This document shows positions 1 through 8,718 of a stretch of DNA of 40,503 nt, one piece after another (position 1 is the first letter of the stretch; every line of letters begins with the position of its first letter). A program made the translations under genes and the position numbers. The notes beneath the pieces are model-generated. The model was not told the DNA's origin and did no database searches. It saw only the letters and a program-made list of their open reading frames with translations. The DNA comes from Bacteroidota bacterium (lineage in GTDB: Bacteria; Bacteroidota; Bacteroidia; Bacteroidales; GCA-2711565): positions 1 through 40,503 of the forward strand of contig JAHIVC010000088.1 of NCBI GenBank assembly GCA_018816945.1, in the 5' to 3' direction.

Positions 1-138
1 CGCATCTTAGCTGTAATATGCTGACTCCTGAACAAGCACATTTAACATCAGGAAAACTAAAAAGAAGATGGAAAAACTATTATAAAAAATCAGTAACTTT
101 AAATGTTTAATCTGTAAACTTTTTTTAGGACGACACAC
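1..138 (+). mobile_element. Right end of an IS3-like insertion sequence (truncated by window edge)
   Basis: The window opens inside what looks like the last codons of an IS3-type transposase. After its stop codon come about 28 bases with a run of seven T and the sequence TTTAGGACGACACA. Read on the minus strand this begins TGTCGTCC, consistent with the TG-starting terminal inverted repeats of IS3-family elements. The left end is outside the window, so the inverted repeat and any target duplication cannot be checked. The element would end about 200 bases before the DMSO-reductase-type operon. From 139 to 336 no gene is seen, only a short palindrome (ATCCTC-AA-GAGGAT) near 200. Confidence 0.5.
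3..110 (+). CDS. IS3-family transposase, C-terminal 35 residues (partial)
   Basis: One frame is open from the window edge to a TAA at 108-110. It ends with a pattern typical of the C-terminus of the IS3/IS150-type integrase core: an H-L-S segment, then 'MLTPEQAH', then the basic stretch 'LKRRWKNYY'. In that family this segment follows the last acidic residue of the DDE site, which lies outside the window. The start is not visible, so it cannot be said whether the gene is intact. The call rests only on this short C-terminal motif. Confidence 0.5.
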   Translation, partial: HLSCNMLTPEQAHLTSGKLKRRWKNYYKKSVTLNV

Positions 139-336
139 CCCAAATCACAACGCCATCCCAAACCATTGTGCTTGGCAATTCGTCAAGTAGGGCAATATCC
201 TCAAGAGGATGTCCTCCCTTAAAGAGGAAAACGGTTTGTAATTAAGAATAAGTTCATATTAGCAACCAGCATAAATTGGAATACTGTTTTTTCTAATTTT
301 ACATCTTCTTGATCAGATTTCTATTTATTAAATTGA

Positions 337-2718
337 TTGTTTGTGGAAAGGCGAAAATTTATAAAAATTAGTGCATTGGGTTCTGGTGGAATAATTGCGG
401 GTAAATCCTTGCTCGCTAAACTGATGACTTCGGAACAAATCAAGAAACTTGCCTCCACATTTTCGGGAGACGAAAAAATGGTTCGGGTAGGGTGTCCTTC
501 GCACAATTGCGGTGGCAGATGTTTGCTAAAAGTTTATGTTAAAGAGGGCGTCATCACCCGAATTGAAACGGATGATCGTCCCGGAGATGATATCAGTGAT
601 CCGCAATTAAGGGCCTGTATTCGTGGTCGTGGTTACCGTCCACGTCAGAATCATGTGGATCGTTTAAAATATCCAATGAAAAGGGTTGGAAAGCGGGGAG
701 AGGGGAAATTTGAACGTATTAGCTGGGACGAAGCTACGAATCTGATGGCTGAAAATATCAATCGAATTAAAGAGAAATACGGCAATGAAGCTTTATATAT
801 TCCATACGGAACGGGTGGATATAATCAAACTTGCGGAAAATGGCCTGCCGATCGATTACTTAATATGTACGGTGGTGCGCTTGGTTACTACAATTCGTAT
901 AGTTGGGCGTGCATTAATCAGGCTACACCAACAGTTTATGGAACCAGGGTCACCGGAAATCAGCGTCAGGACTGGCTCAACTGCAAATACATATTAATGT
1001 GGGGATGGAATCCTGCCGAGCTGCGAGACGGAACAAATACGGAATATTTTTTGCGTAAGGCCCGCGAAAATGGAGCAAAACTGGTTTGCATTGATCCACG
1101 GATGACCATGAGTGCGGTTTCGCTGGCTGATGAATGGATTCCAATTCGTCCGGGAACTGATATGGCCATGATGAGTGCGATGGCTTATGTGATGATAACG
1201 GAAGATTTATTGGATAAGCATTTTATCTCCAAATATTGCATTGGTTTTGATGAAAATCAAATGCCGGAAGGTTTCGAAAAAGAAGAAAATTATAAAGAAT
1301 ATATCCTCGGAATCCGGGATCATCATCCTAAAACTCCCGAATGGGCTGAAGAAATTACAGGTATTCCGAAGGAAACCATTGCCAGAATTGCCAGGGAATA
1401 TGCCAATACAAAACCCGCCATGCTTTATCAGGGATATGGAATGCAGCGACGTGCCTATGGCGAACAAGTTGTTCGTGGAGGTTGTGTGCTTGCTGCCATA
1501 ACCGCTAATGTCGGGATTTCAGGAGGATGGGCCAGCGGTATCGCACTTCAGGCAGATGATGGTGGCCCATTCTGGAATGTTTTCCCTACCTTGAAAAATC
1601 CTGTTAAGGCGAAAATTCCATGTTTTTTATGGTCAGAAGCTGTCATCCGTGGGAAAGGTATGGGAGCTGAAGATGGCGTGACCGGCGTTGATCGATTAAG
1701 TACGGATATTAAAATGATTTGGGCGGTTGCTTCAAATGCTATCATTAACCAGCATGGAAATATAAACCGTTCCATCGAAATAATCAAAGATGAGTCGAAA
1801 GTTGAATTTTTTGTGGTTCAGGATAATTTTTTAACAGCTACTGCGCAATTTGCTGATCTTTTACTTCCTGCCTGCACTCAGTTTGAAACCTGGGGAATGG
1901 AAGATGGCTGGAAATATGGGGATGAGTTAATTTTACAACCTCAAATTTTGGAAACACCCTGGGAAACAAAAAGTGATTATGCCATCTGTGCCGCAATTGC
2001 CGAAAAACTAGGAAATGGAGAAGAATATACTCAGGGACGCGATGAAAAACAATGGATCGAACATTTGATTGGAGTTTATAAATCATCTCGTTTTCCTGAT
2101 ATTCCAACTTTAGCAGAAATGGAAGAAAGCAATGTAGGTGTTTATTCACTTCCTGTCACTGAACCTAAAGTTGCCTTTATCGATTTCAGAAATGATCCTG
2201 AAAAATATCCTTTACAGACCGAATCCGGTAAAATTGAAATTTTTTCGAAACAGTTATTTGAGAAAAATAATCCTGCCGAAATTCCTGCTGTTCCAAAATA
2301 TATTCAGGAGTGGGAAAGTCCGTTTGGCGCTGAAGCTGAAAAATTTCCATTGCAGGTAATCGGACCTCATTATATGCCAAGGGTACATTCAACACATGAC
2401 AATAACAATTGGTTAAGCGAAGCATTTCCTCAGCGAATTTTTATCAATGAAATAGATGCAAAAACGCGAAAAGTGAAGGATGGCGACCTGTTGAAAGTTT
2501 ATAATGATAGGGGAGCGTTGGTTCTTCCTTGCCGGATTACAAGAAGAATTATGCCGGGGGTGATTTCAATCCCACAAGGTGCATGGTGGAAACCGGATAA
2601 AGATGGGAATGATGTAGGAGGATCAATAAATACATTGACTTCTGAGCGATGGACGCCAATGGCCTTTGGCAACGCACAGCATACAATCATGGCTGAGGCC
2701 GTTAAATTTAAAGCATAA
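337..2718 (+). CDS. dmsA: Molybdopterin oxidoreductase, DMSO reductase catalytic subunit (DmsA-like)
   Basis: This is the catalytic subunit of a complex-iron-sulfur molybdoenzyme. The N-terminus has a twin-arginine signal (ERRKFIK, followed by a Gly/Ala/Leu segment), so export of the folded enzyme is expected. Cys53, 58, 62 and 94 form the N-terminal [4Fe-4S] motif (CPSHNCGGRC then 'LRACIRGRG'). The run 'KYPMKRVGKRGEGKFERISW' and the 'SYSWACINQA' segment match DmsA, and Ser189 sits where the Mo-ligand serine is expected. The C-terminal part (about 660-793) fits the molybdopterin-dinucleotide binding domain. There is no ATG: TTG 337 follows an in-frame TGA directly, and GTG 343 is the other option. 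The first ATG (424) would remove the Tat motif. One base separates it from dmsB. DMSO or another S-/N-oxide as substrate is inferred from the family. No dmsD-type chaperone gene is adjacent. Confidence 0.9.
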   Translation: MFVERRKFIKISALGSGGIIAGKSLLAKLMTSEQIKKLASTFSGDEKMVRVGCPSHNCGGRCLLKVYVKEGVITRIETDDRPGDDISDPQLRACIRGRGYRPRQNHVDRLKYPMKRVGKRGEGKFERISWDEATNLMAENINRIKEKYGNEALYIPYGTGGYNQTCGKWPADRLLNMYGGALGYYNSYSWACINQATPTVYGTRVTGNQRQDWLNCKYILMWGWNPAELRDGTNTEYFLRKARENGAKLVCIDPRMTMSAVSLADEWIPIRPGTDMAMMSAMAYVMITEDLLDKHFISKYCIGFDENQMPEGFEKEENYKEYILGIRDHHPKTPEWAEEITGIPKETIARIAREYANTKPAMLYQGYGMQRRAYGEQVVRGGCVLAAITANVGISGGWASGIALQADDGGPFWNVFPTLKNPVKAKIPCFLWSEAVIRGKGMGAEDGVTGVDRLSTDIKMIWAVASNAIINQHGNINRSIEIIKDESKVEFFVVQDNFLTATAQFADLLLPACTQFETWGMEDGWKYGDELILQPQILETPWETKSDYAICAAIAEKLGNGEEYTQGRDEKQWIEHLIGVYKSSRFPDIPTLAEMEESNVGVYSLPVTEPKVAFIDFRNDPEKYPLQTESGKIEIFSKQLFEKNNPAEIPAVPKYIQEWESPFGAEAEKFPLQVIGPHYMPRVHSTHDNNNWLSEAFPQRIFINEIDAKTRKVKDGDLLKVYNDRGALVLPCRITRRIMPGVISIPQGAWWKPDKDGNDVGGSINTLTSERWTPMAFGNAQHTIMAEAVKFKA

Positions 2719-2719
2719 C

Positions 2720-3343
2720 ATGGAGAGATTATCTTTTTATTTCGATTCGCGTAATTGCTCAGGCTGCAAGACTTGTCAGGTAGCTTGTAAGGACAAGAAT
2801 GATCTTGCACTTGGCACGCTTTGGCGACGTGTTTATGAAGTAAGCGGAGGAGATTGGGAACAAAAAGGAAATGCCTGGGTACCTCATATTTATGCTTACA
2901 ATATTTCACTTTCGTGTAATCATTGCGAGGACCCGATTTGTATGAAAAATTGCCCTTCTTCAGCTATTCAGAAACGGGAAGATGGTATTGTGACGATCGA
3001 TCAAAGTATTTGTTTGGGTTGTAAATATTGTTCTTGGGTTTGTCCTTATGGGGCCCCTCAATTCAGCGAAGAAAAGGGGGTGATGGGAAAATGTGATTTA
3101 TGTATCGACTATGTTGATCAAGGAAAAACCCCAAGCTGTGTGGATGCTTGCCCGACACGAAGTCTGGATTTTGGAGAATACACGAAATTGGTTGAAAAAT
3201 ATGGAGAAAAGGAACATATCTATCCCTTACCAAATCCTGAAATCACCCGGCCATCATTTGTTATGAACCCTCATAAAGATGCCGATATGGCTAAAAAAAT
3301 AAATCCTGAAGTTGTAAATATGGAGGAAGTCAAACATGCATAA
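2720..3343 (+). CDS. dmsB: DMSO reductase-type iron-sulfur electron transfer subunit (DmsB-like)
   Basis: A 207-residue ferredoxin-like protein carries sixteen cysteines in four clusters: C13/16/19/23, C66/69/74/78, C98/101/104/108 and C125/128/140/144. This is the four [4Fe-4S] arrangement of DmsB/PhsB/NrfC-type subunits, which carry electrons from the membrane anchor to the molybdenum subunit. I chose the ATG at 2720, one base after the dmsA stop, because the protein then begins 'MERLSFYFDSRNCSGC' as the family does. A longer upstream reading would overlap dmsA. Its last eight bases overlap the anchor gene. It has no signal of its own, so co-export with DmsA by the Tat route is expected from family knowledge. 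Confidence 0.93.
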   Translation: MERLSFYFDSRNCSGCKTCQVACKDKNDLALGTLWRRVYEVSGGDWEQKGNAWVPHIYAYNISLSCNHCEDPICMKNCPSSAIQKREDGIVTIDQSICLGCKYCSWVCPYGAPQFSEEKGVMGKCDLCIDYVDQGKTPSCVDACPTRSLDFGEYTKLVEKYGEKEHIYPLPNPEITRPSFVMNPHKDADMAKKINPEVVNMEEVKHA

Positions 3344-4214
3344 TGGTGAATGGTCATTAATCTCGTTTACATTATTGAGCCAACTAAGTGTAGGCCTGGT
3401 ATTGGCTTTAGGCTTTGTGTATTTTATGCATCAATCACTTTTTTCAGGCTTTACTGCCGGTTTAAGTTTGCGATCACCCGAATTAATCATCTTAATACTG
3501 ATAGTCTTCGCGACACTAATTTCTTTTTTACACCTCGGCAGCCCGCTGCATTCTTATCATTCTCTAAATAATTTGCGAGGTTCATGGATTAGCAGGGAAA
3601 TACTTACCCTCTTCATGTTCGGATTTGGGATTCTATTATTTTTAATAAGCAGATCCATGGATTGGCCCGTTAGCCTTTCACGATTTTTTATGATTTTTAG
3701 TATGATAAGCGGAATATTGCTCGTTCTGGCCATGTCTGGGATCTATATGATTAAAACAGTTCCAAGTTGGAATACCTTTTTTACACCACTAAGTTTTATT
3801 GGTTCTGCGTTTTTATTAAGCTCGGTTGGAATGATTATGCTGATCAATTTTCTGAATTCCGATTCGATGGGACAAACTTTTTTGTCAAACATATTCCTTT
3901 TTATGCTGATCGTTGTTATCATTATTTTATTTGCGTCGGGATACCATCATTATCAATTATCTCGATACAAATTCACAGGCATCGAACAAATGGAATATAA
4001 TCATGGGGTATTCTTTATACTTTTTGTCATTAGGATGGTTTTGTTGCTTATCGCAATGTTTGGATTAATTTATCTCATTAAAATTATTTCACGGCCCGGT
4101 ATGAGTTTTGAAGAATTTAAATTAATATTCTATGTTATTTCCTTCATTATTTTATCTGCTGAAGTTATTGGTAGGTATCAGTTTTATATCAGTTACTTCA
4201 GGGTTGGAGTATAG
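3336..4214 (+). CDS. dmsC: DMSO reductase-type membrane anchor subunit (DmsC-like)
   Basis: A 292-residue, strongly hydrophobic protein with about eight predicted membrane spans. The segment 'FLHLGSPLHSYHSLNNLRGS' followed by 'WISREIL' is the characteristic DmsC motif. In this family the protein anchors the AB dimer and oxidises menaquinol. The start overlaps dmsB by eight bases, which suggests translational coupling in one dmsABC operon. The downstream gene is convergent. No clear rho-independent hairpin follows; instead there is an octamer tandem repeat from 4243. Confidence 0.9.
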   Translation: MHNGEWSLISFTLLSQLSVGLVLALGFVYFMHQSLFSGFTAGLSLRSPELIILILIVFATLISFLHLGSPLHSYHSLNNLRGSWISREILTLFMFGFGILLFLISRSMDWPVSLSRFFMIFSMISGILLVLAMSGIYMIKTVPSWNTFFTPLSFIGSAFLLSSVGMIMLINFLNSDSMGQTFLSNIFLFMLIVVIIILFASGYHHYQLSRYKFTGIEQMEYNHGVFFILFVIRMVLLLIAMFGLIYLIKIISRPGMSFEEFKLIFYVISFIILSAEVIGRYQFYISYFRVGV

Positions 4215-4242
4215 ACTGAGATTTACAGATAAGACAGTTTGA

Positions 4243-4298
4243 GTGTTAAAGTGTTAACGTGTTAAAGTGTTAACGTGTTTAAGTGTTTGAGTGTTCAT
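4243..4298. repeat. Seven tandem octamers (GTGTTAAM-type)
   Basis: Seven consecutive 8-base units read GTGTTAAA, GTGTTAAC, GTGTTAAA, GTGTTAAC, GTGTTTAA, GTGTTTGA, GTGTTCAT. The first four alternate strictly between two forms. The array lies between the convergent dmsC and hydrolase genes. The rest of 4215-4420 also contains short imperfect repeats (ACTATTGTAT twice, TACCACTTA twice, GACTACTGAA-like) and no gene. Confidence 0.9.
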
Positions 4299-4420
4299 GA
4301 TTTTACACTATTGTATTTCAATCACATAACTATTGTATTACCACTTATTACTACTGAATGACTACTGAATTACCACTTAATGACTACTATATATCAAAAT
4401 AAAACGAGTTAAAAATCATC

Positions 4421-5005
4421 CTATTTCCCCAAATAAGTTTCAGTATTCGTAATTTTAGCATAGGCTCTCAAGGTTGCCAATGCCACATAATGAACATCTT
4501 TGGCTTTAACCAAGTGATCCCCGAATTTTTGATCCTTGGTTGCGCAGGCATCTTCAATAACGGTGCATTTAAAGCCGTAGTCAGCACCGGCACGGGTTGC
4601 AGCTTCGAGGCACATGTTGGTTTGCATGCCAACCAAAACCAAATCAGTAATATTATTTTCTTTCAGATAAGCTAACAAATCGGTATCGCGAAAGCTATTT
4701 ACCTGATCTTTGCTAATCACTTTTTCTCCTTCAATAGGGGCAACATCCTTATGAATATCTCCCCCTTTTGCAGCATTATGGCGAACATGAATTACGAGAT
4801 CTCCGTTTTCCCGGAATCGCTCAAGAACTTGTCGGGCTTTTTTACCTGCTGCCTCAGGTTCGAATAATTCAGAAGATCCGCCGGGATAATAGAACTCCTG
4901 GATGTCGATAATGATAAGAGCTGTTTTATCTTTTTGCTCCTGTGAAATTAGTGAAGGTGAAAGGCTTGTTAAAAGTAACAGACTAAAAATTAAATGTATC
5001 TTCAT
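4421..5005 (-). CDS. Exported cysteine hydrolase, isochorismatase family
   Basis: A 194-residue protein has an N-terminal hydrophobic signal (about residues 1-20, before SQEQKDK) and then an isochorismatase-like domain. The family triad is visible: Asp34 in 'ALIIIDIQEF', Lys99 in 'EKVISKDQ' and Cys132 in 'VGMQTNMCLEAATRAG'. Members hydrolyse amides, imides or vinyl ethers (nicotinamidase, isochorismatase and others); the substrate cannot be told here. The signal peptide is unusual because most relatives are cytoplasmic, so this is probably a periplasmic enzyme. It is convergent with dmsC and divergent from the propeller protein gene. Confidence 0.85.
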   Translation of the reverse strand: MKIHLIFSLLLLTSLSPSLISQEQKDKTALIIIDIQEFYYPGGSSELFEPEAAGKKARQVLERFRENGDLVIHVRHNAAKGGDIHKDVAPIEGEKVISKDQVNSFRDTDLLAYLKENNITDLVLVGMQTNMCLEAATRAGADYGFKCTVIEDACATKDQKFGDHLVKAKDVHYVALATLRAYAKITNTETYLGK

Positions 5006-5329
5006 GATCTTTGATTTAGTGATTTAGTTTAAAAATAGTTTTATGAATTTTTATATTTGTTTCATCAGTGAAAAAACTTGAATTTAAGAATATGCCAGCT
5101 ATACTCAGTCGTAAAATATCTACGAAATTACATTTTTTTACAACAAATAGTGCCAGAAACAACAATGTTCTATTTTGAAAAATATTGTAACTTTCCTCCT
5201 CAAAAAATAACTTTAATATGATGAAACGAGCATATTCGTTAAACATAAATAAGGATGAAAACATCATATGCGATACGCATCCGATCAACGTGCTTGCTGC
5301 AGGCAAGTTTAATGTAAAATTATTAGCTG
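5006..5329. other. Divergent intergenic region with a possible 43-codon ORF
   Basis: This spacer lies between two divergent genes and should hold both promoters, but I see no convincing -33/-7 pair. A plus-strand ORF begins ATGATG at 5218 and ends with TAA at 5347-5349. It encodes 43 residues, starts 'MMKRAYSLNINKDEN', and runs into the first 20 bases of the next gene in another frame. It could be a leader peptide or chance; I recognise no family. A minus-strand ORF here has no family features and is not called. Confidence 0.3.
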
Positions 5330-8300
5330 ATGAAAACCTTAAAACTTAACATTTTAATTTCTTTGCTGGCCATCATGACCATTGTTCCTGTTAGTCAGGC
5401 GCAGCAAAGCAAAAAGAATAAAAAACAGGATAAAGAACAAACCGATGTCTTAAAAGACTTTTCGCTCAATACTTTTAAATTCAGGAGTATTGGGCCTGCG
5501 CTAACTTCAGGTCGACTGTCTGATTTAGCGGTTAATCCTGAAAATAACAGTGAATTTTATGTTGCAGCAGCAGCAGGTGGAGTGTGGAAAACCACAAATG
5601 GGGGAATCACTTTCACTCCCGTTTTCGACGATCAAGGTTCTTATTCCATTGGTTGTTTAGCAATGGACCCGAATAATCACAATATAGTATGGGTTGGAAC
5701 AGGTGAAAATAATAATCAGCGAAGTTTATCATATGGTGATGGGCTATATAAAACCATTGATGGAGGAGCCAGTTGGGAAAAAGTTGGTTTAGAAAAATCT
5801 GAGCATATCGGAATGATTACTATTGACCCCAATAATTCGGATATTGTTTATGTTGCAGCTTATGGCCCGGTTTGGAGTGCAGGTGGCGATCGAGGCATCT
5901 ATAAAACAATTGATGGTGGAAAAACATGGGAAAAGGTTTTAGAAGTGAGCGAGTACACCGGATTTAATGAAATCCATATGGATCCAAGAGATTCTAAAGT
6001 ACTTTATGCAACTGCTCACCAACGTCAGCGCCGCCAATGGACTTATCTTGGTGGAGGTCCTGAATCAGGAATTTATAAATCAACAGATGCAGGTAAAAAC
6101 TGGATTAAGATCAATAAAGGATTACCAAGTGGTGACAAAGGTAGAATTGGAATGGACATTTCGCCTGCCGATCCGGAAATTTTATATGCCGTGGTTGAAG
6201 CCAAAGTAGGTCAATCCGGATTTTTTAAAAGTACCAATCGGGGAGCTTCATGGGAAAAAATGAGCAATACGGTTACCAGTGGAAATTATTATCAGGAAGT
6301 AATTGCAGATCCGGTAAACCCAAATCGTGTTTACATAATGAATGTTTTCACTTTGATCTCTGATGATGGAGGTAAAACATTCAGAAACCGCGGCGAGAAA
6401 AGCAAACATTGGGATAACCATGCTTTATGGATCGACCCAAAAAACCCACTTCATACCCTTGAAGGTGGAGACGGTGGTCTTTATGAATCATTTGATGATG
6501 GGCAAAATTGGAGATTTTTCACAAATTTACCTGTAACTCAGTTCTATAAGGTACATGTCGATAATGCCCTGCCATTTTATAATGTGATGGGAGGAACCCA
6601 GGATAACTACAGTTTATTAGGCCCATCTCAAAATATTAGTGCACATGGAATCGTAACGTCCGATTGGATCGTAACATCGACCGGTGATGGTTTCGAATCA
6701 GGAGCAGACCCTATAGATCCTAATATTGTTTATACCCAATCTCAGTATGGAAATCTTGATCGATTTGATAAAAGAAGTGGTGAATCGGTGTCAATTCAAC
6801 CAAAACCGGGTAAAGGCGAAGCAGAATATAACTGGAATTGGGATGCACCATTATTGGTCAGTCCACACGGAATAACCATTTATTTTGCTGCCAATAAACT
6901 CTTTAAAAGCACAGATCGGGGTGATTCCTGGGAAGTGATTAGCGGAGAACTAGATCGGAATATAGATCGTAATTTATGGCCGGTAATGGGTAAAATTTGG
7001 CCCATGGATGCCATTGCAAAAAATGGTTCTACTTCCCGATATGGTGCTTGTGTATCACTGGATGAGTCCAGATTAAAGGCAGGATTGCTTTATGCCGGAA
7101 CTGATGACGGTCAGATCAACATTACCGATGATGATGGTAAAACCTGGAGACAAATTAACCAATTTCCCGGAGTACCTGAATATACCTATGTTTACGATCT
7201 TCTAGCATCCAAGCATGATGTAAATACTGTATATGCAGCCTTCAATAATCATAAAGCGGGCGACTTCAAACCTTATATTTATAAGAGCACAGATCAGGGC
7301 AGTACCTGGGTAAATATTTCAGCTAATCTTCCTGAAAAAGGCTCTGTTTATGCTTTAGAACAAGATCATGTTAATGCCAATATTTTATTTGCGGGAACCG
7401 AATATGGTGTTTTTGTAACGCTGGATGGCGGACAAAACTGGAAAGCGCTAAAAGCAGGCATTCCAACAGCCAATGTCAGGGATATGATGATTCAGGAACG
7501 CGAGAACGATTTGGTAGTGGCAACATTTGGAAGAGGTTTTTACATCTTGGATAACTATGCACCATTACGCGAATTAAGCCAGGAACTGGCAAGCAAAGAT
7601 GGACATTTGTTTGCAGTTAAAGATGCTTTGATGTTTAATACCTGGAAACCTTTAGGTGGTTTGGGAAGTGAAGAAAAAGGATTTCAGGGAGAAGATTATT
7701 TTAGTGCCCCAAATCCTGAAAAAGGAGCCATTTTTACTTATTGGATAAAAGAGGATGTGATTAGTTTGAAAGCAGAGCGAACCAAACGTGAAGCCAAAGC
7801 ATTCAAGGAAGGTGAGAATATCCCTTATCCAAGCATGGAAGAATTCAAAGCAGAAGGCAAGGAGTTTCCATCATACCTGATTTTTACCATCACTGATGAG
7901 GATGGAAATTTCGTTAGAGAACTAAGAAGTTCTGTTAAAAAAGGATTGAATAAAATCATTTGGGATATGCAATATCCTGCAATGAATACAGTTGATGCAA
8001 GCGATGCTGCACAAACAAAGGGATTAGAGTCATCCGGGATTTTTGTTATACCTGGAACCTATAGAGTAAGCCTGGCAAAAAATGTAAAAGGCGAAATTGC
8101 CCAACTGTCCGGCCCTATTTCATTTAAAATTAATGAATTAAATAATAGGACGCTTCCTGCAAAGGACCGAAAGGAACTGGCAGCCTTTAAACAAAAAGCA
8201 GTTAAATTGGTTGAAGCGCTTGGAGCAACTTCTGCGGTGATCAGGGAATTGAATGATCGGATTGCACCATACAAAGCTGCGACCAAAGCATTTGCAGGTG

Positions 8301-8638
8301 AAAAAGCGGTTCAGTTATTAAAAGAAGTTATCGTGCTTGAGGATAAACTCGAAGCAGTTAGGATAAAATTGAATGGTGACAGAACATACGGAGAGCTTGA
8401 TCTGGATGCACCGTACGCTTTAAACAGGAGAGCCGGAAGTGCCATTTATGATATCATCGGTTCTACATCAAACGTGCCCGGTTCATCAAAGCGTAATTAC
8501 GAAATTGCTGCCGATGAGTTTGCCCCCATTTTGGAAGAAGTAAAAGCCTTAAAAACTGAATTCGAAAAGATGGATCAAAAACTTGGAACCATGAATGCGC
8601 CAGTAACCAAAGGCCGATTGCCGGATTGGAGTAAATAA
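5330..8638 (+). CDS. Exported sortilin/VPS10-like BNR-repeat propeller protein
   Basis: A 1102-residue protein has a clear signal peptide (residues 1-25, ending VSQAQQ). Residues of about 45-750 hold many BNR/Asp-box repeats of the form 'YKTTDGGxTWE' (for example 'IYKTIDGGKTWEKV', 'YKSTDQGSTW', 'FVTLDGGQNW'), which builds the ten-bladed-type propeller of sortilin-like WD40/YVTN/BNR proteins. The C-terminal 350 residues include a beta-sandwich-like part ('NKIIWDMQYPA', 'PGTYRVSL') and a helical end. Such proteins are common in Bacteroidota and usually carry no assigned function; a glycosidase or peptidase partner role is only a guess. No type IX sorting domain is seen. Codon use looks like that of its neighbours. 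A bidirectional terminator follows. Confidence 0.9.
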   Translation: MKTLKLNILISLLAIMTIVPVSQAQQSKKNKKQDKEQTDVLKDFSLNTFKFRSIGPALTSGRLSDLAVNPENNSEFYVAAAAGGVWKTTNGGITFTPVFDDQGSYSIGCLAMDPNNHNIVWVGTGENNNQRSLSYGDGLYKTIDGGASWEKVGLEKSEHIGMITIDPNNSDIVYVAAYGPVWSAGGDRGIYKTIDGGKTWEKVLEVSEYTGFNEIHMDPRDSKVLYATAHQRQRRQWTYLGGGPESGIYKSTDAGKNWIKINKGLPSGDKGRIGMDISPADPEILYAVVEAKVGQSGFFKSTNRGASWEKMSNTVTSGNYYQEVIADPVNPNRVYIMNVFTLISDDGGKTFRNRGEKSKHWDNHALWIDPKNPLHTLEGGDGGLYESFDDGQNWRFFTNLPVTQFYKVHVDNALPFYNVMGGTQDNYSLLGPSQNISAHGIVTSDWIVTSTGDGFESGADPIDPNIVYTQSQYGNLDRFDKRSGESVSIQPKPGKGEAEYNWNWDAPLLVSPHGITIYFAANKLFKSTDRGDSWEVISGELDRNIDRNLWPVMGKIWPMDAIAKNGSTSRYGACVSLDESRLKAGLLYAGTDDGQINITDDDGKTWRQINQFPGVPEYTYVYDLLASKHDVNTVYAAFNNHKAGDFKPYIYKSTDQGSTWVNISANLPEKGSVYALEQDHVNANILFAGTEYGVFVTLDGGQNWKALKAGIPTANVRDMMIQERENDLVVATFGRGFYILDNYAPLRELSQELASKDGHLFAVKDALMFNTWKPLGGLGSEEKGFQGEDYFSAPNPEKGAIFTYWIKEDVISLKAERTKREAKAFKEGENIPYPSMEEFKAEGKEFPSYLIFTITDEDGNFVRELRSSVKKGLNKIIWDMQYPAMNTVDASDAAQTKGLESSGIFVIPGTYRVSLAKNVKGEIAQLSGPISFKINELNNRTLPAKDRKELAAFKQKAVKLVEALGATSAVIRELNDRIAPYKAATKAFAGEKAVQLLKEVIVLEDKLEAVRIKLNGDRTYGELDLDAPYALNRRAGSAIYDIIGSTSNVPGSSKRNYEIAADEFAPILEEVKALKTEFEKMDQKLGTMNAPVTKGRLPDWSK

Positions 8639-8664
8639 ACAATTTTGGTTTTGATAGTGTAAAC

Positions 8665-8708
8665 GAGGGATGGCGTCCCATTAGGGACGCCATCCCTTAT
8701 TTTTTTTT
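8665..8708. terminator. Bidirectional rho-independent terminator
   Basis: A perfect 13-bp stem GGGATGGCGTCCC / GGGACGCCATCCC (8667-8679 with 8684-8696, loop ATTA), extendable by an A-T pair, is followed by a run of T from 8700. It lies between convergent genes ending at 8638 and 8719. The minus-strand T tract is weak, so it acts mainly on the plus strand. The same core recurs elsewhere in the window. Confidence 0.85.
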
Positions 8709-8718
8709 GGAAAGTAAA

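Noticed and set aside
121-160. Terminator hairpin after the IS3-like end
   Set aside because: GCCATCCC and the T-run occur here, but the T-run is on the wrong side for a plus-strand hairpin and the stem is poor.
2666-2719. Longer iron-sulfur subunit from 2666
   Set aside because: The extra residues overlap the end of the catalytic subunit gene and precede the family-typical N-terminus; ATG 2720 fits the operon.
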